Source of the DNA: Saccharomonospora glauca K62
GTDB taxonomy: Bacteria > Actinomycetota > Actinomycetes > Mycobacteriales > Pseudonocardiaceae
Direction: 5' to 3'
DNA: 64,000 nucleotides
NCBI RefSeq assembly: GCF_000243395.2
Contig: NZ_CM001484.1
Coordinates: forward strand, 1,949,202 to 2,013,201
Positions 55,238 to 64,000 of the stretch are shown here, in pieces. Numbering within the stretch: position 1 is the stretch's first letter; each line of letters begins with the position of its first letter. Under the pieces are notes generated by a model that worked only from the letters and a program-made list of their open reading frames with translations, was not told where the DNA came from and ran no database searches. Both the position numbers and the translations under genes were made by a program.

Positions 55238-55371
55238 ACCAGACATCAGACGTGGGACGACCGTAGGAAAGTGGGCGAACCGCGTCAAGCCTCTTTTCGG
55301 CCGCTTGTGTCCGGGATCGGGGACCTCTACAGTCCCAGGCTGTCTCGGCATCAGACATCAGACGTCAGATG
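55238..55371. promoter_or_regulatory. repeated CAGACATCAGACGT operator-like motifs upstream of sialidase
   Basis: CAGACATCAGACGT occurs at about 55240-55253 and again within 55349-55371. In the second copy it extends into the imperfect palindrome CATCAGACGTCAGATG (7 of 8 pairs matching). The two copies are about 110 bp apart. Such repeated TCTGATG-type sites are typical for GntR-family repressors of sugar or sialic acid genes; the regulator is not in this window unless the GntR at 61 kb binds here, which its own palindrome does not support. Confidence 0.5.
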
Positions 55372-55628
55372 CTGCGCCGTCGGGTTGTTCGCCCGAGAAG
55401 TTCGGCGTGCCCTCGGGCGAGGGGTTTGAGTCCACAATGTACTCCAGGGGGAGTCGGGTTCGACGAGCTTCCCGGTGGTCTCGGGGTGCGGTCCGGACCG
55501 CGAGGGCCGCCGCGGCGAGCGGGGCGAGCGCCGGTGGGTTTCCCGGAGTGGCGGTGGTGGTAGTCGAGCGGTCGGAGCATTCCGGCGCCCCGCGCGGTCG
55601 CCCCACGGAGGAACCCGGGAGGAAAGCC

Positions 55629-56987
55629 ATGGAACCACCGCGCATCCTGGTGGTCGGCGGAGGGTTCGCCGGCGTGGAGTGCGTGCGCCGGCTGGAACGA
55701 CTGCTCGCCCCCGACGAAGCGTCGATCACGCTGGTGGCCGCGCGTAACTATCAGCTCTACCTGCCGCTGTTGCCACAGGTGGCGGCGGGCATGCTCACTC
55801 CGCAGTCGGTCGCGGTGTCGCTGCGCAGGCTCTTTCGCCGCACCCGGATCGCGCCGGGGGTGGCACTCGGGGTGGATCTCGACGCGAAGGTCTGCGTCGT
55901 CCGAGGCATCTCCGATCGCATCCGTATCGAGCCGTACGACTACCTCGTGCTCGCACCGGGCAGTGTCACGCGCACGTTCGACATCCCGGGGCTGGCCGAG
56001 CACGCCCGCGGCATGAAGACCCTCGCCGAGGCGGCGTACCTGCGGGACCACGTGATCGCCCAGCTCGACATCGCCGCGGCCGTGCCGGAGCGCGAGGAGA
56101 AGGAAGCCCGGCTGCAGTTCGTGGTGGTGGGCGGCGGTTACTCGGGCACGGAGACGGTGGCGGCGCTGCATCGGCTCACCGCCGCGGCCGCCGATCGGTA
56201 TCCGGGGCTCGACCCGAGCATGATCAAGTGGCACCTCGTCGACATCGCCCCCAAGCTGATGCCCGAGCTCGGGGAGGACCTGGGGGAGAAGGCCACGAGT
56301 CTGCTGCGGCGTCGCGGCGTCGACGTCGCGCTCGGGGTGTCGGTCGCCGAGGTCGGGGAGGAGACCGTGCGGCTGACCGACGGCCGGGTGCTGCCGTGCC
56401 ACACCCTCGTTTGGACCGCCGGGGTGCAGCCGAGCCCGCTGATCGGCACGCTCGACGCGGAGACCGAGCGCGGGCGGCTCAAGGTCACCGAGTACATGGA
56501 CGTTCCGGGGCACCCCGGCGTGTTCGCGGTCGGGGACGCCGCCGCGGTGCCCGACATCGCCAAGGGGGACGGGGCGATCTGCCCACCCACCGCGCAGCAC
56601 GCGCAGCGGCAGGGGCGAATGGTGGCCCGCAACGTCGTCGCCGCGCTCCGAGGGCAGCCCATGGTGCCGTACCAGCACCGGGACATGGGCCTGGTCGTGG
56701 ACTTGGGAGGCACGGACGCGGTGGCCAATCCGCTGGGGGTGCGGCTGACGGGCCTGCCCGCGCAGACCGTCACCCGTGGCTACCACATGATGGCTCTGCA
56801 CACGTCCGTCGCCAGGGCGCGAGTGTTGACGAACTGGGTCCTCAACGCCACGGCCGGGGACGACTACGTGCGCATGGGATTCCTGGCCAACCAGCCCGCG
56901 ACGCTGCGGGATCTGGAGCAGACCGACGCCTACCTGAGCAAGGAGCAGATCCGCGACTACGCCCGTGCTTCCGGCGTGTCCCGGTAG
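55629..56987 (+). CDS. type II NADH dehydrogenase-like FAD oxidoreductase
   Basis: ATG 55629 is preceded by GGGAGGAAAG. The 452-aa protein shows two dinucleotide-binding folds: ILVVGGGFAGVECVRRLERL (FAD) and LQFVVVGGGYSGTETVAALHRL (NADH). It also has the FAVGDAAAVPD motif and the C-terminal membrane-associating region of NDH-2. The quinone-site sequence is CPPTAQHAQRQG. It passes electrons from NADH to menaquinone without proton pumping. It is convergent with the ClC gene with a 16-bp gap. Confidence 0.88.
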   Translation: MEPPRILVVGGGFAGVECVRRLERLLAPDEASITLVAARNYQLYLPLLPQVAAGMLTPQSVAVSLRRLFRRTRIAPGVALGVDLDAKVCVVRGISDRIRIEPYDYLVLAPGSVTRTFDIPGLAEHARGMKTLAEAAYLRDHVIAQLDIAAAVPEREEKEARLQFVVVGGGYSGTETVAALHRLTAAAADRYPGLDPSMIKWHLVDIAPKLMPELGEDLGEKATSLLRRRGVDVALGVSVAEVGEETVRLTDGRVLPCHTLVWTAGVQPSPLIGTLDAETERGRLKVTEYMDVPGHPGVFAVGDAAAVPDIAKGDGAICPPTAQHAQRQGRMVARNVVAALRGQPMVPYQHRDMGLVVDLGGTDAVANPLGVRLTGLPAQTVTRGYHMMALHTSVARARVLTNWVLNATAGDDYVRMGFLANQPATLRDLEQTDAYLSKEQIRDYARASGVSR

Positions 56988-57003
56988 CGGCCGGGGGTGT
57001 TCG

Positions 57004-58374
57004 TCACCGTTCGGTTCCGGAAGTGGCGTCGTCCCCGGTGGTCTCCGGCGTGAGCCGGGCCCGAAGCACGTACGCCACCACGACCGACACGATGACCAAC
57101 GGCATCACGACGAGTCCGCTGGAGAGCAACAGCAGGGTGGCGAGCAATACCGACACGAGGGGCAGGCCGAGCATGGCCACGCACATGGCCCCGATGCCCA
57201 TCGCGGCGGCCGGAACGGGGTCGAGTCCGGGGAGGTGGGACAGCAGCAGACCTCCGGTGGCGCCGAGGAACATCGCCGGGAACACGGGGCCGCCCCGGAA
57301 CGCGCTGAGTGACACGCCGTACGCGACGGCCTTGCACACGAGCAGCAGTGCCAGCGTCCCGGCCGAATACCCCGCGCTCTCGACCAACAACGGCCCCAGC
57401 GCCTCCTGACCGGAGAACAGCACGTCGTCCGTGCCCTTCGGGGTGAGCACCGCGTAGAGGAAGGCCAGCAGGCCCACGACGAGACCCGCCCCCGCCGTGG
57501 CGATGACGACGCGTCGCCGGACTCCGTCCCGCAACGTGCGGCCGAGGCGGTGGAGCGCGGCACCCAACAATGCCGCCCCGATGCCGATGACGAACGCCCA
57601 CCCGAACTGCGCCACCGTCAGCTCGGGCACCGGCGGCAGGTCGGGCACCGTCAGCGACGGCTTCGGCAGGCCGGTGACCGAGTCCAGACCGCTGAAGAGC
57701 AAGGCTCCGAGGCCGGAGGCCAGCAGTCCGGGGACGAGGAGCACCGACGTCCGTCCCGTGCCCGCGCCCGCGACCTCCATCAGCAGGAACGCGCCGAGCA
57801 GCGGGGAGCCGAGCAACGTGCTGATGGCGGCGAAGCTTCCCGCCGCCCCGATCAGTGTCACGGCTCGGTCGGGAGCGTCACGGTCGAGCGCGCGCACCGC
57901 CCGGGCCGCGAGTCCACCGCCGAACGCGATCAGCGGTGCTTCGGGGCCCAACACCGCTCCGAACGCCAGCGTGCCCAGCGCCGCGAGCACGATGCCGGGC
58001 AGGTTCCGCGCCCGAGGTGGACGTCCGGCGTGGAAACCGTCCACAGGGGATTCCCCGCCCGCGCCGGGGAGGTAGCGGATCACGAGCCCTACCGCCAGTC
58101 CCCCGATCGTCACCACCGGCAGCGGCCACCATGCCGGTGCTCCGTTGAGACCGAACGCGTGCGGCAGGTCGTCGAACAGCCAGTGCCGCGAGTACAGCGA
58201 GAGCTGGAGGAACCCGTACGACACCAGCGCGACGGGCAGGCCGAGCGACCCCGACAGCACCAGCGCCTTCAAATAGTCGCGGGAGCGCAGCAACTCCAGC
58301 GGGCTTCGTGGCGTGCCCTCCCGGTCGGACGGACCTTGCGGTGGTGCCCGTTCCGGACCCGCTTTGCCGCTCAT
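57004..58374 (-). CDS. ClC-family chloride channel/antiporter
   Basis: This 456-aa integral membrane protein has about ten to twelve helices. The ClC selectivity sequences are partly visible: FGAVLGPEAPLIAFGGGLAA (the G-x-E-G-P-like motif, here GPEAP) and AFRGGPVFPAMFLGATGG (the GxFxP motif). It lacks cytoplasmic CBS domains. Family members carry Cl- either passively or in exchange for H+; the gating Glu is Glu in GPEAP. It is the only gene on its strand here. Confidence 0.85.
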   Translation of the reverse strand: MSGKAGPERAPPQGPSDREGTPRSPLELLRSRDYLKALVLSGSLGLPVALVSYGFLQLSLYSRHWLFDDLPHAFGLNGAPAWWPLPVVTIGGLAVGLVIRYLPGAGGESPVDGFHAGRPPRARNLPGIVLAALGTLAFGAVLGPEAPLIAFGGGLAARAVRALDRDAPDRAVTLIGAAGSFAAISTLLGSPLLGAFLLMEVAGAGTGRTSVLLVPGLLASGLGALLFSGLDSVTGLPKPSLTVPDLPPVPELTVAQFGWAFVIGIGAALLGAALHRLGRTLRDGVRRRVVIATAGAGLVVGLLAFLYAVLTPKGTDDVLFSGQEALGPLLVESAGYSAGTLALLLVCKAVAYGVSLSAFRGGPVFPAMFLGATGGLLLSHLPGLDPVPAAAMGIGAMCVAMLGLPLVSVLLATLLLLSSGLVVMPLVIVSVVVAYVLRARLTPETTGDDATSGTER

Positions 58375-58568
58375 GCCTCAAGTGTGCGGTCCTTCGGGGG
58401 TGAGTGCAGAGGTTTCGAACTCGTGGCCGCCTCGACGAGTGCGGCGACCGATGCCCTGCCGGAACCGCGTGACGTGCGTAGGCTCGATCGTCAGAACGCC
58501 ACCGGTGTCTCGACGATGATCACTAGCGCCCACGGGCGGGGCCGACCCACCGCGAGGGAAGGGACGAG

Positions 58569-58691
58569 ATGGCATTGCAGGTGATCGACTCCCCGGGAGA
58601 CAGCGCTCCGCCGTGGCGCGCGTACGGACGGTTCCGGGCCACCACGACGTGGAACACCGGCCTTCGGCGAGCGGGGTCACCGACTGCATGA
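58569..58691 (+). CDS. possible 40-aa peptide coupled to nhaA
   Basis: ATG 58569 follows GAAGGGACGAG and reads 40 codons (opening [20 protein letters not shown]). Its TGA overlaps the nhaA ATG by 4 bp. The strong SD and the overlap suggest real translation, perhaps as a coupling leader. It has no known domain, is short, and could be chance. Confidence 0.35.
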   Translation: MALQVIDSPGDSAPPWRAYGRFRATTTWNTGLRRAGSPTA

Positions 58692-60559
58692 CCGGCGAAT
58701 CCACCCGCGGACGGAACCGAGGAAAGCGTCGGGCACTGCCGGGCCAGGTGCCCGCCCCGATGCGCCGGTTCCTCAGCACCGAGGCGGGGAGCGCGGCGGT
58801 GCTCCTCGCCGCCACGATGGTGGCGTTGCTGTGGGCGAACTCGCCGTGGTCGGCCACCTACGAAGCCGTGTGGGATACGGAGCTGTCCCTGTCGCTGGCG
58901 GGCTGGGAGCTGTCGATGAACCTGGAACACTGGGTCGTCGACGGGCTGATGGCGCTGTTCTTCTTCACGGTCGGGCTGGAGGTGCGCCGGGAGTTCTCCG
59001 TCGGGGAACTCACCGACCGGCGACGCGCCACGATCGCGATGGTCGCGGCGGGTGGCGGGCTCCTGGTTCCGGCGATGGTCTACCTCGCCCTGGCACCGGG
59101 AGGCGACGCCGGGCACGGCTGGGGAGTGGTCATCGGGACCGACACGGCGTTCTTGCTCGGCGCGCTCGCCGTGGTGGGCCCCACCTTCTCGACCCAGCTC
59201 CGTGTCTTCCTGCTGACGTTGACGGTGATCGACGACATCATGGCCGTCAGCGTGATCGGGATCTTCTACTCCGAGTCGATCGACCCGGTGGCTCTGCTCG
59301 TCGCGCTGCTGTTCGGGGGAGTGCTCTGGGGGCTCGGGCGGCTCGGCGTGTGGCGCGCGAGCCCCTATGTCATCGCCGTGATCGGGTTGTGGCTCGCCAC
59401 GGTGGAATCGGGGCTTCACGCCGCGATCGCCGGAATGCTGGGCGGGCTTTTGGTGGGCGCTCGCAACCCCGTCCGGGAGGAGGTCGAGCAGGCGGCACGT
59501 CGGTTCCGCGCGTTCCGCCAGTCGCCTCGGGTGGACGTCGGGCGTACGGCCCGGTGGGGATTGGAACGCGCGATCTCCGTGAACGAGCGGCTCCAGGCGG
59601 CCGTGCACCCCTGGGCGAGTTACGTCGTCGTGCCGTTGTTCGCCCTCGCGGAGGCCGGGGTCGACCTCCGGAACGGGGTACTCGCCGAGGCGCTTACCTC
59701 GCGACTCACGTGGGCGGTGGTCGTCGCGCTGGTGGGCGGCAAGCTCGTGGGGATCAGCCTGAGCACGGTGATCGGGCTGCGGGTAGGGCTGGGCCGGTTG
59801 CCTCGGGGAGTCGGGCTCGGGCACGTCGTCGGGGGTGCCGCGCTGTCGGGGATCGGCTTCACGGTGTCGTTGCTCATCGCGGGGCTCGCCTTCGACGACC
59901 CGGTGCTACGCGACGAGGCGGTCGTCGGAGTCCTGGTGGCCGCGGTGCTCGCGACGGCCCTGGGGTGGGTGGTGTTCCGCGTCACCGCGCGGTTCGGTGG
60001 GCGGCCCGACGCGGATCTGCCCCGCAGGCTCGATCCGCCGGTCGATCCGGTGAAGGACAACGTCCGAGGGAACCCCGACGCCCCGTTGACACTCCTCGAG
60101 TACGGCGATTTCGAGTGTCCCTTCTGCTCCCGCGCCACGGGGGTGACCCGTGAGTTGCGGGCGAGGTTCGGCTCGGACCTGCGATATGTGTTCCGGCATC
60201 TGCCGCTGTCGGACGTGCACCCGCATGCCGAGTTCGCGGCGCGGGCCGCAGTGGCGGCGCGCAGGCAGGACAAGTTCTGGGAGATGCACGATCTGCTCTT
60301 CGCGCACCAGGACGAGCTCGAGTTCGAAGACGTCGTCGGCTACGCCTCGGAGCTGGGGCTGGACGTCGAGACGTTCCTGCGCGATCTGGAATCCGAGGAG
60401 ACGGCCGCCGTGGTGCGCGCGGATGTGGCGAGCGCGGAGGCCAGCGGGGCGAGAAGCACGCCGACCTTCTTCGTCGGGGAGCATCGGCACGTGGGCCCGC
60501 ACGACACGGAGACGTTGGCCGAGGCACTCGAATCACTCCGTGACCGGTCGGGCGTCTGA
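58688..60559 (+). CDS. nhaA: NhaA Na+/H+ antiporter with C-terminal DsbA-like domain
   Basis: ATG 58688 gives 623 aa. Residues about 20-430 are NhaA ([16 protein letters not shown]; the ion-binding [15 protein letters not shown] with the paired Asp residues; helical [13 protein letters not shown]). A linker ([18 protein letters not shown]) leads to a thioredoxin-fold DsbA/FrnE-like domain with the CPFC active site ([15 protein letters not shown]) and a cis-Pro-like [11 protein letters not shown]. This fusion is known in actinobacterial NhaA proteins. The function of the redox domain on the cytoplasmic C-terminus is unclear. A 40-aa frame precedes it. Confidence 0.88.
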   Translation: MTGESTRGRNRGKRRALPGQVPAPMRRFLSTEAGSAAVLLAATMVALLWANSPWSATYEAVWDTELSLSLAGWELSMNLEHWVVDGLMALFFFTVGLEVRREFSVGELTDRRRATIAMVAAGGGLLVPAMVYLALAPGGDAGHGWGVVIGTDTAFLLGALAVVGPTFSTQLRVFLLTLTVIDDIMAVSVIGIFYSESIDPVALLVALLFGGVLWGLGRLGVWRASPYVIAVIGLWLATVESGLHAAIAGMLGGLLVGARNPVREEVEQAARRFRAFRQSPRVDVGRTARWGLERAISVNERLQAAVHPWASYVVVPLFALAEAGVDLRNGVLAEALTSRLTWAVVVALVGGKLVGISLSTVIGLRVGLGRLPRGVGLGHVVGGAALSGIGFTVSLLIAGLAFDDPVLRDEAVVGVLVAAVLATALGWVVFRVTARFGGRPDADLPRRLDPPVDPVKDNVRGNPDAPLTLLEYGDFECPFCSRATGVTRELRARFGSDLRYVFRHLPLSDVHPHAEFAARAAVAARRQDKFWEMHDLLFAHQDELEFEDVVGYASELGLDVETFLRDLESEETAAVVRADVASAEASGARSTPTFFVGEHRHVGPHDTETLAEALESLRDRSGV

Positions 60560-60588
60560 CGTGGCGGGCACGGGGCGCGCCCCGGCGC

Positions 60589-60942
60589 TCACGCCTGCGT
60601 CCGCACGGGTGTGCCGGCGTGGTGCAACAGCAGCCACGAGCCCGCGGACCGGGCCCAGATCGACGTCCGCAGTGAGATCGCCCCGCCGCGGCGGGCCGTG
60701 TAGGTGAGCAGGATCGCGTCCGGTCCCAACCGCACCGGACGGAAGTCCTCGGCGACGATGCGCTCCGCCGTGTCCGACCTCGTCGCTTCCACGACGGAGC
60801 GGCGATCCCACACCCTGCCCGTGGAGCCGAACTCGCGGAAGTCGTCGTGCAGCAGTTCTCGCACCGCGTCGTCGTCCGCCCTCACCGCCGGGTCGAGCAG
60901 TCGCAGCTCGCGGGCGATGACGGTCTCGAAGTCCCGATCCAC
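60589..60942 (-). CDS. DUF4440/NTF2-like small protein
   Basis: This 117-aa protein has the cone-shaped SnoaL/NTF2-like pattern of DUF4440: VIARELRLLDPAVRADDDAVRELLHDDFREFGSTGRVWDR at the start, then strands DAILLTYTARRGG, SLRTSIWARSAGSWLLLHHAGTPV. No catalytic residues are identifiable. It is a stand-alone gene convergent with nhaA and divergent from the GntR gene. Confidence 0.75.
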   Translation of the reverse strand: MDRDFETVIARELRLLDPAVRADDDAVRELLHDDFREFGSTGRVWDRRSVVEATRSDTAERIVAEDFRPVRLGPDAILLTYTARRGGAISLRTSIWARSAGSWLLLHHAGTPVRTQA

Positions 60943-61022
60943 GGGGACGATCCTGCCTCACCGAGCGGACACGCCGTCGCCGTTACTCGTGCTCATCCCA
61001 GAATTGACCATTCAAAAAGACT

Positions 61023-61036
61023 ATTGACCGGTCAAT
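61023..61036. promoter_or_regulatory. perfect palindromic operator of GntR gene
   Basis: ATTGACCGGTCAAT is a 14-bp perfect palindrome, 24 bp before the GntR start codon. A related half-site (ATTGACC) lies at about 61003-61009. The position predicts autorepression and control of the downstream oxidoreductase and symporter genes. Confidence 0.65.
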
Positions 61037-61059
61037 TGAGGGTCGGATAGTTTGCCCGC

Positions 61060-61785
61060 ATGGCGACCCCGACGTACCTGCGCATTCGAGCGGAGCTCGA
61101 ACGGCGGATTCGTTCGGGAGAGTTGCCACCCGGCAGTCGGCTTCCCACCGAGGCCGAACTGCAACGGCGGTACTCGGTCAGCCGCGCCACGGCACAGCGG
61201 GTTCTCAACGAACTCGCCGCGGCCGGGCTGGTCGAACGCCATCGGCGACGAGGCACCTTCGTCGCCGGGACCGCTCGCCGAGAGAACCTGCTGCGACTGG
61301 TCAATCCCACGCTGACCGGCCCGGAGATCCCCGGCCGGCACGCCGTGGAGACGGCCGCGGTGATTCCCGCCCGTGAGGCGGACGTCGCCCTGCCGGGCGT
61401 CGACGACGACGCGCCCGTGAACCAGCTGCGCCGTCTGAAGTTCGACGCCGACGACAACCCCATCGCCGTCGAGTTGTCCGCGGTGCCCTTCGCGCTGGCA
61501 CCCGCACTGCTTGAGGAGGAACTCACCCACCTCACCGTCCACGACTACTTCGTCCGGCACGGAGTTCCCGTGGCGACCTCGCGGGTCCACATCGACCCCG
61601 TGCTGTTGGGGGAGACCGAAGCCCGGCAGCTCGCCTGCGAACCCGGTCGCCCGGTGATCCGGCTGCGCCGACTGACCTGGCTGGTCGACGGCCGTCTCGC
61701 CGAGGCGATGTGGCACGTGTTCCGACCGGATCGGGTGGAGTTCTTCATCGAGCAGTCGGTGCTCCCCGCCACCGACCCCGCGTGA
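61060..61785 (+). CDS. GntR-family regulator (HutC/UTRA subgroup)
   Basis: This 241-aa protein has an N-terminal GntR winged helix (YLRIRAELERRIRSGELPPGSRLPTEAELQRRYSVSRATAQRVLNELAAAGLVERHRRRGTFV spans residues 6-68). The UTRA effector domain follows (PVNQLRRLKFDADDNPIAVELSAVPFALAPALL ... ACEPGRPVIRLRRLTW). UTRA ligands are small organic acids or amino-acid-like molecules. It is 59 bp upstream of an amino-acid-oxidase-like gene, and a palindromic site precedes it, so it probably controls that pathway. Confidence 0.88.
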   Translation: MATPTYLRIRAELERRIRSGELPPGSRLPTEAELQRRYSVSRATAQRVLNELAAAGLVERHRRRGTFVAGTARRENLLRLVNPTLTGPEIPGRHAVETAAVIPAREADVALPGVDDDAPVNQLRRLKFDADDNPIAVELSAVPFALAPALLEEELTHLTVHDYFVRHGVPVATSRVHIDPVLLGETEARQLACEPGRPVIRLRRLTWLVDGRLAEAMWHVFRPDRVEFFIEQSVLPATDPA

Positions 61786-61844
61786 CGTTTTCCGCACGCT
61801 GCTTGTCGTTGCCGTACCCGGCACGCACGCCACAGGAGTGAGCC

Positions 61845-62978
61845 ATGTCCGCATCCCCTCGCGTCGCCGTCGTCGGTACCGGCGTGATCGGTGCCATGAC
61901 CGCCTGGCGCCTCGCCCGCCGTGGGGCCGAGGTGCTCGCCTTCGACACCTACGCGCCCGGTCACGATCGAGGCGCTTCCGCGGGTGAGTCCCGCATCTTC
62001 CGCACCGTCTACAAGGAGGGCGCGGAGTACGTGCCGCTGCTACGACGCTCCGCCCGGCTGTGGCGGGAGCTCGAACGGGACACCGGCAGCGCCCTGCTCA
62101 CGCTGTGCGGTGGGCTCACGATCGGCCCGCCCGACGACCCGGACGTCGTGGCCGTCCGGGCGTGCGCCGAGGACTGTGGTCTGGACCATGAGGTGATCGA
62201 CGCCGCCGAGGCCGCCACCAGGTTCCCGCAGCACCGGTTGGACCCCGACGAGATCGCCGTGTTCGACCCGGCTGCCGGGGTGCTGCGCCCGGAGCCCGCG
62301 GTGCAGGCGGCGTTGCGGGCGGCCGAGACCGCGGGTGCCCGGCTGGTGTCGTACCAGCGGGTCGACGACGTCACCGAGACCGCGAGTGGCTGGCGGGTCA
62401 GCACCGCCGAGGCCCGCCACGACGTCGACCACGTGGTGTTCGCGCCGGGACCTTGGGCACGGCGGCTGGCCCCCTTGCGGAAACTGCCCGTGCGGGCACG
62501 GCTGATCACCGCGTGCTGGTTCGCCGCGCGAGACGTGGCCGCGCACCGCACCGACCGGCTGCCGATCGCGATCCGTCGTCACCGGACGGCCGGATTCTCC
62601 TGCTTTCCCTCGCTCGACGGCGTGTCGATCAAGATCGTGCCGCATCACCTCGGTTGGCCCGAGTTGGGCGACCCGGACGACCTGCCGCGTACCGCCGACG
62701 TGGAGTTCGTCCGCGGGGCCTCCTCCGCCGCCGAACGGCTGCTGCCCGGCGTGGTCCCGCACCCGATCCGAATCGGCACCTACGTCGAGGGATTCACACC
62801 CGACGACCACGCTCTGGTGGGACCGGTTCCCGGCTGCTCCAACGCCACCGTCCTCACCGGATTCTCCGGACACGGTTTCAAACTCGCCCCGGTCTTCGGT
62901 GAGCTCGCCGCCGAACTCGTGCTCACCGGCACGACCTCGCACGACATCGACACGCTCGCCCCGTCCCGCTTCGCCTGA
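61845..62978 (+). CDS. FAD-dependent amine/amino-acid oxidoreductase (sarcosine oxidase/MTOX-like)
   Basis: This 377-aa DAO-family protein has the FAD motif VAVVGTGVIGAMTAWRLARRGAEVLAFD (GxGxxG) and the TYAPGHDRGASAGESRIFR segment. The latter resembles monomeric sarcosine oxidase and N-methyltryptophan oxidase. The covalent-FAD Cys region near the C-terminus is not obvious; GYVEGFTPDDHALVGPVPG-like sequence and TGFSGHGFKLAPVFGELAA are present. It oxidises an amine or N-methyl amino acid. It sits between its probable regulator and a Na+-symporter that may import the substrate. Confidence 0.85.
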   Translation: MSASPRVAVVGTGVIGAMTAWRLARRGAEVLAFDTYAPGHDRGASAGESRIFRTVYKEGAEYVPLLRRSARLWRELERDTGSALLTLCGGLTIGPPDDPDVVAVRACAEDCGLDHEVIDAAEAATRFPQHRLDPDEIAVFDPAAGVLRPEPAVQAALRAAETAGARLVSYQRVDDVTETASGWRVSTAEARHDVDHVVFAPGPWARRLAPLRKLPVRARLITACWFAARDVAAHRTDRLPIAIRRHRTAGFSCFPSLDGVSIKIVPHHLGWPELGDPDDLPRTADVEFVRGASSAAERLLPGVVPHPIRIGTYVEGFTPDDHALVGPVPGCSNATVLTGFSGHGFKLAPVFGELAAELVLTGTTSHDIDTLAPSRFA

Positions 62979-63058
62979 GTTCCCACTTCTCGTCTCGCGC
63001 CGACCACGCCGGCAGCACCTTCCGCTCGCTTCCTGCCCACACCCCGGAGGCAGAGTCA

Positions 63059-64000
63059 TGCCCACTGGTTCCCCCGGTCAGATCATCGGAATCGTCCTCG
63101 CCAGTCTCGCCGTGATCGGGTTCGGTCTCGCCATGTCCGTCTACTTCGGACGAAGAGCGAAGACGTCCGCCGACTGGCTCACGGCACGGGAGTCCCTCCC
63201 CCTAATCGTCGTGGTCATCACCCAGTTCGCCACGGCCACCGGAGGCGGCGTCCTCATCGCGCACGTCGGCATCGGTTACCGCTCGGGATGGTCGGTCTTC
63301 GTCTACGAAGCCTGCGTGATCGTGGGTTTCCTGGTGCTGGCGCTGATCGCGCGCTGGCTACGGGAACAGCGGTTCACCACCGTCCCGGACATCGTGACCC
63401 GGTTGTTCGGGGACCACAAACTCGTCACCGCGATCGCCGCACTGGCCGCGCTCGTGGTGCCGTTCGGGTGGTTGGCGACCCAGTTCGTGGCCTTCGCGCA
63501 ACTGTTCGGCCGGCTCACGGGACTGTCACCCACCGTGCTGGTTTTGGTGATCATGGTGGCGTCGTTGCTGTTCGTCCTTCCCGGAGGTCTCACCTCGGTG
63601 GCGTGGACGGACTTCGTCTTCGGCCTCTTCATGATCGTGATGTCGCTCGCCACCGCGTTCTACGCCATCCATCTCGCGGGCGGTTGGTCGGAGATCACCG
63701 CCACCGTGCCCGAGAGGATGTGGAGCCTCGCGGGCCTCACCGCCGCGGGCTGGGAGCAGCTCGTCCTCTGGCTCGCCGCGATCGTTCCGGGAACGCTGAC
63801 CAACCAGCTCTACTACCAGCGGGTGTTCGCCACGAAGAAGGTCACCGACGCGCGGCGGGGGCTCGCCCTGTCCGGGCTGACGATGCTGATCGGCGGCCTC
63901 TACGCCGGATGCCTGGGTTTGGCGGTGCGCGCCATGAACCCTGGGCTGGCGAACGAGGAGGAGGCAACGGGGTGGCTGCTGGCGCGCCTGCCGTCCGTGC
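63059..64000 (+). CDS. sodium:solute symporter (SSS family), 3' end outside window
   Basis: ATG 63059 follows CGGAGG. The reading frame stays open to the right edge (314 codons seen). The translation opens MPTGSPGQIIGIVLASLAVI and continues with the SSS pattern: extracellular GRRAKTSADWLTARESLPL, the ATATGGGVLIAHVGIGYRSGW sodium-site helix, and GGLTSVAWTDFVFGLFMIV. The preceding FAD oxidoreductase (80 bp upstream) suggests uptake of an amine, amino acid or betaine-like substrate. Confidence 0.85.

Overview
The window is high-GC DNA with NTG starts, frequent 4-bp start/stop overlaps, short TANNNT promoters and an ESX-type secretion neighbourhood. This points to an actinomycete, most likely Pseudonocardiaceae (Saccharomonospora/Amycolatopsis-like). 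That placement is inferred from gene content, not from a marker gene.

Layout. (1) 0-3.4 kb: a compact operon of type VII secretion-associated genes (PPE-like C-terminus, small coiled-coil protein, EspG-like, YbaB-like, EspC-like, WXG100-like). (2) 3.6-6.5 kb: a secreted Ag85-type esterase gene with an apparent frameshift at its signal peptide, then a hypothetical gene split by an IS5-family element whose reading frame is restored when the IS is removed. (3) 6.9-15.3 kb: a 448-aa unknown protein beside a complete type I Wadjet anti-plasmid operon (jetABCD). (4) 16-17 kb: an aminoglycoside-phosphotransferase-fold protein and degraded sequence. (5) 17.75-36.4 kb: a complete type I-E CRISPR-Cas locus (cas3, cas8e, cse2, cas7e, cas5e, cas6e, cas1, cas2) flanked by two large arrays, 60 repeats on the minus orientation and 90 on the plus orientation. 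(6) 36.6 kb onward: tRNA-Leu(GAG) and ordinary chromosomal genes: M20 peptidase; ArsR/SRPBCC/hydrolase operon; UbiA prenyltransferase + acyl-CoA dehydrogenase-like + type III PKS mini-cluster; Fur-catalase-HbpS-like oxidative stress group; PLP sulfur-amino-acid lyase; secreted M28 peptidase; MFS; secreted sialidase; NDH-2; ClC; NhaA-DsbA fusion; and a GntR/FAD-oxidoreductase/Na+-symporter operon running off the right edge.

The most unusual signal is in the 404-bp gap between cas3 and cas8e. On the plus strand lies a two-repeat degenerate mini-CRISPR (27641-27728) with a 30-nt spacer. The first 11 nt of that spacer match exactly, and 14 of the first 16 match, a site at 27930 that is preceded by AAG, the canonical I-E PAM. 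That site abuts a TATACT -10 box on the minus strand. Eight nt after this box begins a 45-codon leaderless ORF (27913 to 27776) with a CxxC motif, a C-terminal membrane segment and three AGG arginine codons, two of them in tandem. A hairpin separates the ORF from the mini-array. This is the architecture of a Cascade-dependent CreTA/CreR-type module: a crRNA-like guide that lets Cascade sit on, but probably not destroy, a promoter. It would either guard the cas locus as a toxin-antitoxin pair or autoregulate cas expression.

Second-tier observations: both array leaders share two sequence blocks at identical spacing, and in array 1 one block lies inside the cas2 coding sequence; array 1 carries a repeat polymorphism that records its growth; and one spacer in array 2 is a perfect 13-bp hairpin.
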